The translations under genes and the position numbers were made by a program. Below are positions 49,703 through 62,880 of a stretch of 64,000 bases of DNA, in pieces. The notes under the pieces are model-generated. The model saw only the letters and a program-made list of their open reading frames with translations, was not told where the DNA came from and did not search any database. Numbering within the stretch: position 1 is the first letter of the stretch; the number at the start of each line of letters is the position of its first letter. The stretch comes from Mya arenaria (Eukaryota > Mollusca > Bivalvia > Myida > Myidae), in NCBI RefSeq assembly GCF_026914265.1, contig NC_069135.1, positions 2,559,001 to 2,623,000 on the forward strand. Reading direction: 5' to 3'.

Positions 49703-52700
49703 ATGCCGTGGTGGAGTAAAGGCAAGGGGACCATTCACCCTGCAAAGGTACGAGTATCTAACGAAGAAGAAGGGGAAATAATAGTTTCGCGAAAGCACTG
49801 TAGTAATTACTAACAAAAAATTTTTTAACTCCTTTTACCATTTTACAGCATAGCATGGTTGAAAATATTAAATGCTTTTTCTTTTCTTTTAAAGATTGGT
49901 TTAAAATGATTTTTTGTCAAAAATAGGAACAAAACAAAAGTGAGCAAGAAATGTACTTGAGTAATTATAACCCAATTTTATAAGTTGAACACAAATGATT
50001 TCTTTTCTTTTAGCAATGACCTTATAAAGAAATAAAAAATATATGTGCATATATATACATTCCAAGTGGTTAACATAGTGTTGTCCGTTGAGTAAGAACT
50101 GACGAATGTCCGAAAACGTGTCGGAGCACTCTTAAGTTATAATATTATTTTAAAGTACAATATAATTGTACATATATATGCCCTTCTATAACAGGTCGGA
50201 TTGCGGGAGTCCATGTCCAGCTCGTCGGCATCCCTGTCGTCTTCCCAGCTCAATGCCGCCATTATGAACATGTTGTCCCTCAACAACACCGGCAACAGAT
50301 GCCAGAACGCATGCAGAGGTACGCCCCCATTTTCAAAGTGAAAAGTCTGCTACCATATAAAAAATACCGCTTTTTATATGTAAATGTGTCGTGGTCATTT
50401 CGATATTTAACATAGTGTTGTCTCTCTCACCAGACTGCAGTTAGAACTTTTTAGATAGCATTCATATACTTACATTTGCCTATAATCAGCTTATTTGTAA
50501 ATGCAACTACTGTTTTAAGGCATGTATTCCAAAGTTATTCGCCTCAAGTTCAACTGTAAATAACACACAAATTCAATTGTATTTATTATTAAAGTACATC
50601 ACACTTCCGCAGAAACATATTTCGCTTTAATTGGCTCATAGTTCGGCATAAAATCAAATATAAGTCATACCATTATTTTCAGTATTGTGTTTAAATACAT
50701 AATTATATTTCTTAAAACTGTAGTACAACAGCGTAATAAAGCATGGTACTCTTCAAGTTAGAATTTTAATAAAGATTATGTAAATACAAGTCAAACAATG
50801 AAAACTATTTACTCTTTGATTATTATCATGATGATAATTTACTTGGACACTCTAGGAAAGAAATCCATAACTTCCGTTCTCACCCCACCCACCCTCTCTC
50901 ACAGGTGACCCGATCACGACCGCAGGTCAGCGGAACCAGATGATCAAGATGTTGGCCATCATCCTCATCCCCGTCCTCATCTTGGTCGGCCTCACCGGGA
51001 ACTCATTCGGAACCACTCTCAACAACTACCTTTACTCCAACTCCATCAGATCTACCCTACTCTTCAGGTGGGTTTATAACGCCCCCCCCCCCCCCGCCCC
51101 ATTAATGAAGAGACATATTAATTTTTGCTCGATTTGTCTGTCCCTCCGTACTTCTGTCCGTCGCGATCGTCACATATCGTGTCAGCTCCATTATCTATTG
51201 AACCGCTTTAATGATTTTACAATAACTTGCCACAGATGTTCACCCTATTGAGACGATCTGCAGAGCAATATTACAACCAGCTCGGTTCAAGGTCACACTT
51301 AGAGATCAGATGTCATATTGCTATAATATTGCTATAGTTCATGTCCGCTCCATATCTCTTGAACCGCTTTAAGAATTTTAAAATAAAACCCCACAATTGA
51401 ACACCCTATTGAGACGATATTGATATGCCCCAGCATATGTACGGTTGTGTTAGAAAATATGCACGTACCTTATTCTTTGTATAATATGTATTATTGTTGT
51501 TATCGGTCAATGGCAAATCACACAAGAAACTAGCAACGCCCCGACATTCCAGGCGCGCCAGCCTTGTTTGAATTTTGCCACCGCCGAGTGAGCAATCATT
51601 CCACAGGGATAAAAGTTATTACAAATGCTACACAAAGCTATCTACATTTATTTTATTCAGATTTCATTGCTCACAAACCTGATAAACTTGGGTAAAGACA
51701 CAGAAAATCAGACGTGAATATCCTCGTGTTCATGTAGAGAAGATTGTTTATTTACTTTTTCAATAGTTCACGATCTATGACGACGCCATCTTGGATTGGC
51801 TGTCAGCCAATATTTTTGGGTCATTTGACCCAAATATATGGGTCGTTTTCGGTCGGGTCATTTTCGGTCGGGTCATATGACCATGATTTTCGGTCATTTG
51901 ACCATGTGTGTATATAAGGCGGGGTTTTCCAGAATCGTGAGGAGACGCAACTTGGACATAGCTTGAAGCACATCCCGTACGATTCGCCCTCGGGCGTTTC
52001 GTCCATTTTGGCATTTGGTTTTGACATTTAACTGGAAATAGAAAACGATAACAAATGAAACGATTTTTATTATTTGTCTCCTTAATAAAATCCAAAAAGA
52101 ATTATATAGGAAATTCGCGGAAAATTAATGTTTAAAGGACTTATAAAATTCAACACGATGATATAGCGTTTTCCTGTGTCTACCCAGCGATTGCATTCTG
52201 TACCTTTTCTTCTTTTGATGTTTAAATGATGATTTATTCCGCTGGTGTACTGTTTTCCAACGTTTATTAAACTTGTAAACATCGATTTGAGTTGTCTTCC
52301 CGGTGAACTAGTTTTTGACACGCAATGGTTAGACTACATACAATTTAACTGCCATTGAGAGGTTTCGCTACCAGTACCTGAGGGGCAGTCACGAGGGGAA
52401 CACTTCAAATACTTGGTCACCCTAAAAGGGACAGTTGATAGCGTCGACGGACCACGGGGCTAGGTCGTAACAATATACAGAGCGTTTGTTACAACCAGCG
52501 CGGTTCAAGGTCAATACCACAATTTGAGGTCAAAGTTCATATGACTGTAAAATGATTACATTTGGTGTGCCACTTCTTATCTCTAGAACCGATTGAGGGA
52601 TTTTGAGATAACTACCCACACTTATTGATTTCGAAAATCAAATGTCGTGGAACTGAATAAAGCAACGATAGGGGGATATATCTGTTTTTGATTAAACAAC

Positions 52701-55700
52701 AACAACAACAACAACAACCGTCTGATTGTCATTGTTGTGCACTTCTAGAAGCTCTTAGTGTTTTGTTTCAGCCACATGTTAAAAAACTCTTTGCGCAATC
52801 GCACCAGCATCGTTACACACCACCGGTACCCCAAAGTGTCCTGTTCCATAACTATATTATATAAGTGCAATTTTAACAGAGCTTGGCGACTGTACTTTTG
52901 TAAATATTTTGGTAAAAATATTTTTTGGCAAAACATGTAAAAAGTCCCATTTTATCAGACTGATCATCGTAAAAGCGGCGAATGACAATCTTGTTTAGTT
53001 GATATAAAATGTCTTTATATGATAACTCTTTCCTTGGCCCTCCAGTTTGGACATGGCATACATGATCCGGGCCCTGCAGCGAGAGCGGGACGGCAGCGCC
53101 CTCTACTTGAGTTCCATCAGACCGGAGACCAAGGGATTTCTCCTTGAACGCTACCAGGTAACAACTTGATACACGTTTTCCAAATGTGTAAAAAGACAAC
53201 ATCAAAACACGGAAATATTAAAGTGATACTCTTATTCAAAATCAATACATACACATGTATAACAAAAATCAATTTTGACTGATAAACCTTTAACTACTTA
53301 CTAAATAATGCATTTATGGAAAATATTAATTACTGATAACAAGATAGTAACCGTGTATTTAATAGCAGAGAGCTCAAAAATATTAAATGATTGGTGAATG
53401 CTAAAAGATTTACTGTGGTCTACTATAGTCTCATAAGGTAGAAATATCGTGTTTTGTGCTCATTTCTTTCAAATTGAACTCGGTATTCTTCATAAGAACT
53501 ATTGTTTTAGACACTTATTCATTTTTGGAATTTTAAAACAATATTATTAATTGTGGTAAATATTATCTGGGAGTAAGTGTGCATCTTTAAAGGTTTTGGT
53601 AGTTTAATATCTTAAACAAATTTAGCAAATGCGTCTTCTTCAATGTGGGCTTCTTTAGCTATAATCATTGTCATTATTCATTGTCCTCTTTGATATTTAT
53701 AATTTGTTATATTTGACAATTATCATTGTCCTTATTGGCAATACTCATTCTCCTATTTGGCAATTATCATCTCCTATTTGGTTTAAATCTTTCCCCTATT
53801 TGGTAATAATCATTGTCCTATCTGGCAGTCATTATTTTCCTCTCTGCCATTTATCATTTTCTTGGTTGGTAATAATCATTGTTCACGTTGGTAATATTCA
53901 TTGTCCTCTTTGCGTATTTTCTGCACCCTTTCGTACCAATTAAAATAATAAAAAAACTGGTAGTTTTGATTTTTCTATCGCAGGACACGGACGAGGCTGT
54001 ACAGACGCTCCCCTACTGGCCGTCCTCCCTTAGCAGCACGCGTTCAGAGTTCGATTCCAGTGAGACCTTTCTCAAGACTCTGAACAGACACAGGTTAGCG
54101 ACGACATTCGTATGTCTGATATTCTTATGGCATTTAGGTTAGGGCAAACAACATGTGCTAAGTGCTCGACTTAAGTGAATTCTTCTTCAAGACTCTTAGC
54201 GTGCACCCAAAATTAACCATCAAGGTTTCTATGGTAATTGCTCATGGTCAATAGCGGTGCCCGAAATGACTTGAGAATGCTCTGAACAATGGATATGCGT
54301 GAATGTACAGATCAAAGCATTCAGTTTCGACCATAACTTCACTCGCATAACAGGGTAACATAAAAATGTTCTTTCTTGAGAACAAGATAGGTCTAACGGA
54401 ACTTTTTGACAAAGTCATTGTCATATTTTAAAAACTGCATTAATGGTTTAAGTTGACCTTTGGTTTCAAAACATGAGCGATTCCCTTTAAAATAGCCCAG
54501 AATGAATGTTGCAAACCGTAACACAAATACTATTGCGCTCAATCGCAGGTACGAGCTGGACACGCTGCAGGTGACGTTCCACGACGAGCTAATGACGTAC
54601 TCCGAGTGGATTGAGGTCTTCATCAAGTGGTTCTACAAGTCCATTACGGAGGCTAGGGCCGAAAAGGCGAGTATCGAGTTGTGTTTTAATATAATATGTC
54701 TCGATCAATATTGTTTTCAAAGATAATGGTGGTTAACGGTAACAGAGTCATAAAGCTTCATTTACAAATAGATACATATCACAAAATCAAAGATTAATTT
54801 TATTATTGCATGAAGTTTTCATCCGTTTGAGCGCTCTGATTTTGAAAATAAATAAAAGCAACTTCGACCAATACCGTCGTTTGGTCTTTAGGTGTTTTTC
54901 GATGTGTATTAAAATGTGCTGGGCGCTGTTATCAACGTTTAATACTGACAACTTAACAATTTGTCACCTACCATTTTTTTCTGAAAATAATTGTATTTCA
55001 TGTAATAAGTCCTGTATTTATCAGCAATTCTTGTGCAAAAAATTGCTGAACCTACAGAGTAATTAATGTTGAAGTAATAATTTGTAACTGGAAAATGGTA
55101 ACCCCTAGTGCTCTAGTGGTCTAGTTTTAACAAGTATTCGCCTCTCACTAAAATGGTTGCGGGTTGCATCCCCACCAGGAGTATTCTCGATATGCACACC
55201 AGTTCTGGTTTCTACTCAGGGAGTGATAAACTCGCAATGGAGCAATAAGAATATTTTGAACTAAAACATCTCACAGCGCATGATGCACTTTGATTAACAC
55301 ACTTACACATCCTTTATGCCAATAAAACATATTGAACGAATGGTACACGTGAAGGTTAAACATGCCTTGAAACATTTGACAAAGTGGTGCAGTTGTCTTT
55401 TAAATTGTTCTAACCTGATCTCAGTGGCATGTGTTCTAATGTTGATGGAATCTTTAGCTGTACAAAAAGAGAAAGCGCTAGATCAAAATGGTCAGCAACA
55501 GCAGTACAACATACATTCACATACACACAAGTACAGATGCTGAACTACAGAAATAGCACACATACTCAAGTACACATGTCGAATTACAGTAATAGCACAC
55601 ATACACAAGTAAACATGTCGAATTACAGTAATAGCACACATACACAAGTAAACATGTCAAATTACAGTAATAGCACACATACACAAGTAAACATGTCAAA

Positions 55701-58700
55701 TTACAGTAATAGCACACATACACAAGTAAACATGTCAAATTACAGTAATAGCACACATACACAAGTACACATGTCAAATTACAGTAATAGCACACATACA
55801 CAAGTACACATGTCAAATTACAGTAATAGCACACATACACAAGTAAACATGTCAAATTACAGTAATAGCACACATACACAAGTAAGCATGTCAAATTACA
55901 GTAATAGCACACACACACAAGTAAACATGTCAAATTACAGTAATAGCACACATACACAAGTAAACATGTCAAATTACAGTAATAGCACACATACACAAGT
56001 AAACATGTCAAATTACAGTAATAGCACACATAAACAAGTAAACATGTCAAATTACAGTAATAGCACACATACACAAGTAAACATGTCAAATTACAGTAAT
56101 AGCACACATACACAAGTAAACATGTCAAATTACAGTAATAGCACACATACACAAGTACACATGTCAAATTACAGTAATAGCACACATACACAAGTACACA
56201 TGTCAAATTACAGTAATAGCACACATACACAAGTAAGCATGTCAAATTACAGTAATAGCACACATACACAAGTAAGCATGTCAAATTACAGTAATAGCAC
56301 ACACACACAAGTAAACATGTCAAATTACAGTAATAGCACACACACACACACAAGTAAACATGTCAAATTACAGTAATAGCACACACACACACACAAGTAA
56401 ACATGTCAAATTACAGTAATAGCACACATACACAAGTAAACATGTCAAATTACAGTTATAGCACACATACACAAGTAAACATGTCAAATTACAGTAATAG
56501 CACACATACACAAGTAAACATGTCAAATTACAGTAATAGCACACATACACAAGTAAACATGTCAAATTACAGTTATAGTAAACATGTCAAATTACAGTAA
56601 TAGCACACACACACAAGTAAACATGTCAAATTACAGTAATAGCACACACACACAAGTAAACATGTCAAATTACAGTAATAGCACACACTCACAAGTAAAC
56701 ATGTCAAATTACAGTAATAGCACACATACACAAGTAAACATGTCAAATTACAGTAATAGCACACATACACAAGTACACATGCACAAGTATACATGTCAAA
56801 TTACAGTAATAGCACACATACACAAGTAAACATGTCAAATTACAGTAATAGCACACATACACAAGTAAACATGTCAAATTACAGTTATAGTAAACATGTC
56901 AAATTACAGTAATAGCACACACACACAAGTAAACATGTCAAATTACAGTAATAGCACACACACACAAGTAAACATGTCAAATTACAGTAATAGCACACAC
57001 TCACAAGTAAACATGTCAAATTACAGTAATAGCACACATACACAAGTAAACATGTCAAATTACAGTAATAGCACACATACACAAGTACACATGCACAAGT
57101 ATACATGTCAAATTACAGTAATAGCACACATACACAAGTATACATACACAAGTAAACATGTCAAATTACAGTAATAGCACACATACACAAGTATACATAC
57201 ACAAGTAAACATGTCAAATTACAGTAATAGCACACATACACAAGTATACATGTCGAATTACAGTAATAGCACACATACACAAGTAAACATGTCAAATTAC
57301 AGTAAAAGCACACATACACAAGTACACATGCACAAGTAAACATGTCAAATTACAGTAAAAGCACACATACACAAGTACACATGCACAAGTAAACATGTCA
57401 AATTACAGTAATAGCACACATACACAAGTGCACATGTCGAATTACAGTAATAGCACACATACACAAGTAAACATGTCAAATTACAGTAATAGCACACATA
57501 CACAAGTAAACATGTCAACTTACAGTAAAAGCACACATACAAATGTACACAGGCAGATTCACAGAAATAGCACACATACTCATACAAAACTCCAATCAAA
57601 ACATACGATTACACATTCAGAACTACATTAATAGCACTTATACACAAGAACACATGCAGAACTACAGTAATAAAACTCACCGACCCGCACAACTTCACAT
57701 GTAGAACTACTGTAATAAAACTCACTGACCGACACAAGTCCACATGCAGAACTACAGTAATAAAACTCAACGACCCACCCAAGTCCACATTCAGAACTAC
57801 AGTAATAAAACTCACCGACCCACACAAGTCCACATGCAGAGCTACAGTAATAAAACTCACCGACCCACACAAGTCCACATGCAGAACTACAGTAATAAAA
57901 CTCACCGACCCACACAAGTACACATGCAGAACTACAGTAATAAAACTCACCGACCCACACAAGTACACATGCAGAACTACAGTAATAAAACTCACCGACC
58001 CACACAAGTCCACATGCAGAACTACAGTAATAAAACTCACCGACCCACACAAGTACACATGCAGAACTACAGTAATAAAACTCACCGACCCACACAAGTA
58101 CACATGCAGAACTACAGTAATAAAACTCACCGACCCACACAACTACACATGCAGAACTACAGTAATAAAACTCACCGACCCACACAAGTACACATGCAGA
58201 ACTACAGTAATAAAACTCACCGACCCACACAAGTCCACATGCAGAACTACAGTAATAAAACTCACCGACCCACACAAGTCCACATGCAGAACTACAGTAA
58301 TAAAACTCACCGACCCACACAAGTACACATGCAGAACTACAGTAATAAAACTCACCGACCCACACAAGTACACATGCAGAACTACAGTACAAGCACACAT
58401 ACCAAACTGCACTGATAGCACTCAAACACAAGTACAAATACCGTTTTACAGGTTATACTATTGAGCTTTCATATAATTAGCAACTCTGTACTGCATTACC
58501 CAATATTAAACAACAAATATATATTTGCGCAGGTGTGGAAGGCGTTTGTGGCGTACCAGGAGCTGCTGGTAGCATCAGAGTACCTGGGACGGGAACGGGC
58601 CATGGGCGTCATCTTCTATACCCTCGGAGAGTTCCCCACCAGGGAGGAGTACCTCTACTTCGTGGAAAGTCAGGTACACCAGATGATACTAACTAAGTCA

Positions 58701-61271
58701 CTATGATTTTATTTGAGATGATTTTGAGGTATTCCATGCTGTTTTTGTGAATGACAATACGGTTCCATGAACCTATAAATGACCATTGTCATTAACATAA
58801 CGGCCAGTCTCTGTGCAAGGCAGTTATTCGAAACTGGAATAATTATCACGTGGAAATGAAGGTGTAACATAATGTCATTACGTAGCTATGGTTGTTTTCG
58901 GTGATCTTCAGGATACATCTAACGCCTCATTTGCGGCTGCGCGGCAATATTCCCAGATCGCCAAAGAGATATATGACGCGAAAATCAAGGACAACCCGGA
59001 GATCATGCAGACGATCAAAAACAAGCGCGCGGAGATCCGCTCGCGCAACACCGGAGCAGACGACAACACGGTCGGGTCCCTGGACGAGGCCAAGTACTGG
59101 TTTGAAAACATGACATATTTCCAGGTAAACATGACGGTAGATGTGTCGTCAAATGCTATAATTAATATGAACAGCTCAAATGGACTGAAACATATATGAC
59201 CAGTTATTAGGCTGCAAAGCCACATTGCCATACATTATTAATAGCCCCTTTGACAATTTCCTTACAACTCCCAAGAAATGTGCCGAACATAGTCAGTAGA
59301 AATAAATATTCAGCAATCCGATTTGCTACCGTACAGGATATCATCAAAGAAGCCCAGGTGTCACTAGCCCTGACTATCGATGGACTGCTGGAGGCCCGGC
59401 AGAAGACGGACCTGACCAACATCATCATCATCTGCATCATCTTCTCAGCTGTGCTCATCTTGTGTCCCATCATCATCTACGCCGTCTACAGCCTCACAGT
59501 CGAGATCCAGAGGTGTTCTATCCACATCGCTGACAGGTAGGAGGATAGGATTTAGGACTTGTTAAATTTTTCTCTTATGGCAGATCTTCAATGAAAATGT
59601 CAGATTTTTAAGTATAACACGTGTAAAAGGTGCGCATGTCCACCTGTGACCGAAATAAAATCAAACAATGTAAACATCAATAATTTAACTGTTGTGTGTA
59701 ATTGTAATTTGATAGGACTTTCTGTGACTCAGTGAATAAGAGAAGCTATAACAGATCCATTTTGTTTTGGGTAAGAGCCTTCATAGTATCTATGAACTGT
59801 GTGGTCAATGTTCAACAATACGCTATAAATATAGGTTATTTTTAAAATGAGTTGCTGAGCTTCAAACGGCGATGTTTGCTGACCTTTTACCGGCGGTAGT
59901 TGCTGAAGTGGTTGCTAAGCTAATATCGATGGTGATTGCTGAGCTAACACCGCCGGTTTTTCCTCAACTTACACTGGCTGTAGTTGCAGAGGTAATACCT
60001 TAGAGCGCTAATATTAGTTGATGCTGATATGCCTTTCCTTCTCCAGAACGAAGGCGCTATCAAAGGAGAAGAAACGGACGGACACGCTGCTGTATCAGAT
60101 GTTGCCTAAGCAGGTTGCTGAGCAGCTGAAGCAGAACCAGGAAGTGACGACAGAGGAGTTTGTACACGCCACCATCATGTTCTCCGACATCGTGGGATTC
60201 ACACAGATCTCCTCACGGAGCTCCCCACTACAGGTAGGTGGCGCGCCAACGCCAGTTAAGGGTAGTGGAAGGTGGCACGCCATCGTCAGTTACGGGTACG
60301 GGGACACGGACACGAACTTACATTTTTTTCTCTTGATTTACGAAAAAAATATTCCGAAAAGAGTACCTTTCCGATTTCGGTTTTTGCACAATATCAATTA
60401 ATCTTACCCCTTAACTTTTCCTGATTCAAAACGTGTTGTATGAAAACGCTTAACATGCCGTTAATCAAGATGTTGTTTATCTTGTTTAATTGGTCAAATT
60501 AGAAACTACTTAATTGTAGGTGTTGGGATGGCAAACCATTTTAAATATTATGGCATTATGCCATACAAAATAATAGCAATCATTTCCTGAAACTTTTCTT
60601 TAATATGACTGTCGGCGCCACAGTGTTTGTTTCTGTGCCTCCGTACGTCAAATACTTGCTTATATCTATCCTTGCAGATCGTGGAGATGTTGAACATGAT
60701 CTACTCGTGCCTAGACGACCGTATAGATTTGTACGACGTCTACAAGGTGGAGACTATCGGGGACGCCTATCTCGTTGTCTCTGGTAATTCACTTTCACGT
60801 GAAACTTGAGTGTGTTCTGCAATCAATCTAGTAAAAGAGTGGATAACCGGATAAAAACATTGAACATAGTTAGTCATGAAGCCGTGTTTAAAAGTTATGA
60901 GAAAAAATGAAAAAAAAATAAAAACAACAACAAATATGCTCTATTCATTTATGTTCTTGGTACAGAGTTGATTTAACATGTGTATTGTTGTCCCGTGTAT
61001 TTTCTGTTTCGTCTTTGTCGTATTGCGATATTTGCGGGTCTTCAATTGCACGCTCGTCAATGGCATCTTGTTTATTGGAATAAAACATTTGAAATAAACA
61101 TGGCCATACATAACAAGTCCAAGTCTTCCCCAGGTGTGCCCAACCCAAACGGGAAGCTGCATGCGTCCGAGATCGCCTCCCTGTCCATCGACATCCTGGA
61201 GCACGTGCACCGTATGGAGATTCCCCACATACCCGGAACATACGTCAAGCTTCGTATTGGATGCCACAGTG
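49703..61271 (+). CDS. Membrane guanylate cyclase with extracellular NIT domain (partial, 552 residues)
   Basis: Exons: 49703-49747, 50195-50318, 50905-51067, 53046-53157, 53984-54093, 54549-54666, 58533-58673, 58912-59124, 59337-59536, 60047-60233, 60678-60783 and 61134-61271; phases are consistent. The short N-terminus starts [16 protein letters not shown] first membrane segment ([17 protein letters not shown]) is followed by an NIT-type sensor with [18 protein letters not shown] and [14 protein letters not shown], a second membrane segment ([18 protein letters not shown]), a linker helix ([20 protein letters not shown]) and the class III cyclase domain. That domain shows [12 protein letters not shown] (metal Asp), [17 protein letters not shown] (metal Asp; Glu as expected for GTP) and KLRIGCHSG. 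The remaining catalytic half lies to the right of the window. NIT domains are nitrate/nitrite sensors in bacteria. NIT-GCs of marine invertebrates, for example in Platynereis, have been linked to nitric oxide signalling. No kinase-homology domain is present. The intron after 54666 uses a GC donor. Confidence 0.93.
51120..51440. repeat. Dispersed repeat, receptor-like GGTCA-rich family
   Basis: Two adjacent copies of a unit with ctccatatctcttgaaccgc, tttaagaattttaaaat, ttcaccctattgagacgat and gcggttcaaggtcac-type strings. A more diverged copy is at 52480-52660. I recognise the style from bivalve introns; no family name is claimed. It sits in the cyclase intron after 51067. Confidence 0.6.
51775..51985 (+). 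promoter_or_regulatory. Promoter-like block with palindromic GGTCA sites and TATA box
   Basis: In order: a CCAAT palindrome (attggctgtcagccaat), then gggtcatttgaccc, ggtcgggtcat twice, ggtcatatgacc and ggtcatttgacc, then tatataaggcgggg at about 51912. The GGTCA half-sites resemble nuclear-receptor response elements. It is followed by GC-richer DNA (51940-52030) with no proven exon. It lies inside a cyclase intron, so it may be an internal promoter or belong to a mobile element. Confidence 0.4.
52480..52720. repeat. Dispersed repeat copy ending in (CAA)n
   Basis: Shares acaaccagcgcggttcaagg, ttatctctagaaccgatt and gggattttgagataact with the copies near 51280-51440. It ends at a short (aac)n run at 52694-52717. 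Intronic. Confidence 0.55.
53655..53940. repeat. Degenerate ~27-bp tandem repeat
   Basis: Recurring tatttggcaattatcattg and ggtaataatcattgtcct words with irregular spacing. It ends about 45 bases before the exon at 53984. Confidence 0.65.
55085..55235 (+). mobile_element. tRNA-derived SINE fragment
   Basis: A box-A-like ctagtggtctag and a degraded B box (gcgggttgcatcccc) are followed by gttctggtttctactcagg, a phrase I associate with bivalve SINE bodies. It is too degraded to be a tRNA gene. It lies in the GC-AG intron of the cyclase. Confidence 0.5.
55530..57575. repeat. 39-bp minisatellite
   Basis: The unit is aattacagtaatagcacaca plus tacacaagtaaacatgtca, about 50 copies. A block of about 312 bases is duplicated almost exactly (56573-56884 and 56885-57190), showing amplification of multi-unit blocks. 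The 315-residue frame ([13 protein letters not shown] repeats) is an artefact of a period divisible by three. It lies in the cyclase intron 54667-58532. Confidence 0.93.
57640..58395. repeat. 45-bp minisatellite related to the adjacent 39-bp array
   Basis: The unit is aactacagtaataaaactca, ccgacccacacaagtacac, atgcag, about 16 copies. It aligns with the 39-bp unit at tacagtaata, cacaagta and acatg, with a different, six-base-longer middle. The two arrays abut with a short transition (57540-57640). Confidence 0.93.
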
Positions 61272-61899
61272 GTACGTAGATTTTTAATATAGAAGTATTA
61301 GAAACTGTAATTCTTTATTTAGCCTGACCAGACAGTCACCTGTCCATGCATGTGGTTTTGAAAAACATATGGGTACTGAATAACAACATTACGTACACAT
61401 TATAACATAATGGTATTTAATAAGGTGGCATTTTTTAGTTAGGTTTACTTATACATAAATAAAACTATGAATCACTTTTAAGGACAGTTAGGAGGTAATA
61501 AAAATGAGAAAATATAGCGAAATAACAAAAATTAGCAAGCAGAAAAACAAAGGATTTTGACGATGAAAACAAAACAAAACAAGAATGACTCGTTCGGACT
61601 TATAATGTAGAGGTTTGACTACAGGTAGAATTTATTCTCGTGCTGTCCCATTTCATCATTTGTCACTGAAATTTCTTATTCTATATTGTGTCTCATTCTC
61701 ACATTGTTTTATAAAGGATGAGATTCGGTACTGCTTTTTCTATATTTTGAACAGTAACTTTACCTAAAACTGCCAAATTTCTGTGTTCTCATTACTTCGC
61801 ACGGTTTTTGAAATGATTGTAGCTTTGGTAAGACATTTAGTTTTAAGTTTTTAACATATCTACGTTGCTATTCGAAACACTGTTCCTAAGGTTTCGGCG
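61272..61899. other. Cyclase intron sequence
   Basis: No exon was seen for the expected continuation of the catalytic domain. AT-rich with no repeat recognised. Confidence 0.45.
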
Positions 61900-62880
61900 T
61901 TTCCAGATGTTCAATGGAAATGAAGTCCATCGCAGTGTGTTAAAGGAGTGTTGTTAAAGTTTCCCTCTCTGAGAACAATGGATTTAGATAAAATGCGATT
62001 TCTGCTTAGAATTTTAGAAACATTCGTATGTGTTTAGACAAGATATATAATTGCTCCCATTGTCTGATAATGTACATATTTGCGTCATTTGCAAGCAGTG
62101 TTCTTTGGTTCATTTCTTTGGCATTGGTATTAAGTCACTTGATATCAGAATTACGGTCAATAGTATTGGCAAGTTTTTATTCATAAAACAAAACAAAAAA
62201 GAAGACAATGGGAAACCTTGATGTACTCCTCGTCGGATATTTTTGGCGAATCAAGGTGGCCATTGTTTTGTATTAAGCTTGATACCTCTCTTTGGAATGT
62301 TGTTACCCATCGAATAATAGTTGGACCGAAATTCCGAAGTTTCAAGAACTGGATCATGCAAGTTCATGATTAACACTATCGAAGGCTTTTTGAAATTAGC
62401 CAAATCTAGCAGACCATTTTGTTTAAGAAATAAATAACTTCCTCAATAAGTATGATAATTTCTCAAATATACCTCCTATTAAAAAATAAATAATTAGTCA
62501 ATATGATTTTAGGGAGAACATTTTTAAGTCTGATTGCAATGTTTGTTTTCATTGGCCTCCGTGGCTATGTTGTATTAAATCGACATTTGATAACCTAGTA
62601 GATCTCTAATTTGCTAGAGTTTCAACGTAATTTCGATGGTTTGGCAACAACGATATTACGCCTTGTCTGTTTACATCAGTGGGATTTCCTTTTTGAAATG
62701 AAAAGTGCATGTCTTTACATCATCTTCTTTTAATATTGGCCAAAAGCGCTTGAAGAATTCTGCTGTAAATCCATCTGAACCAAGGCTTATTTATAATTCA
62801 TACATTTAAAGCTTTCTCGCATTCAAATCCGTTTAAATTCCTTTACATGTGTGTTTTCCTTCATTCTTTAGACATTCTGT
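61900..62880 (-). mobile_element. Decayed LINE (L1/Tx1-like) reverse transcriptase remnant
   Basis: Minus-strand frames, N- to C-terminal: ECEKALNV then LGSDGFTAEFFKRFWPIL near 62860-62720; KAFDSVNHEL near 62390; FGPTIIRWVTTFQREVSSLI with QNNGHLDSPK near 62330-62250; and RRGVHQGFPL near 62235-62210. These match the order of conserved RT blocks in L1-type LINEs. The frame changes several times (for example between VNHEL and FGPTII) and contains stops, so it is a dead, 5'-truncated copy. It lies in a cyclase intron, antisense to the gene. Confidence 0.75.

Noticed and set aside
51775-52095. Solo LTR of a retroelement
   Set aside because: TATA and a later AATAAA are present, but I could not find matching terminal bases or a target duplication, so it is reported only as a promoter-like block.
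55429-58437. Long repetitive frames (315, 278, 269 and 223 residues)
   Set aside because: They are products of the 39-bp and 45-bp arrays, lying wholly inside one cyclase intron.
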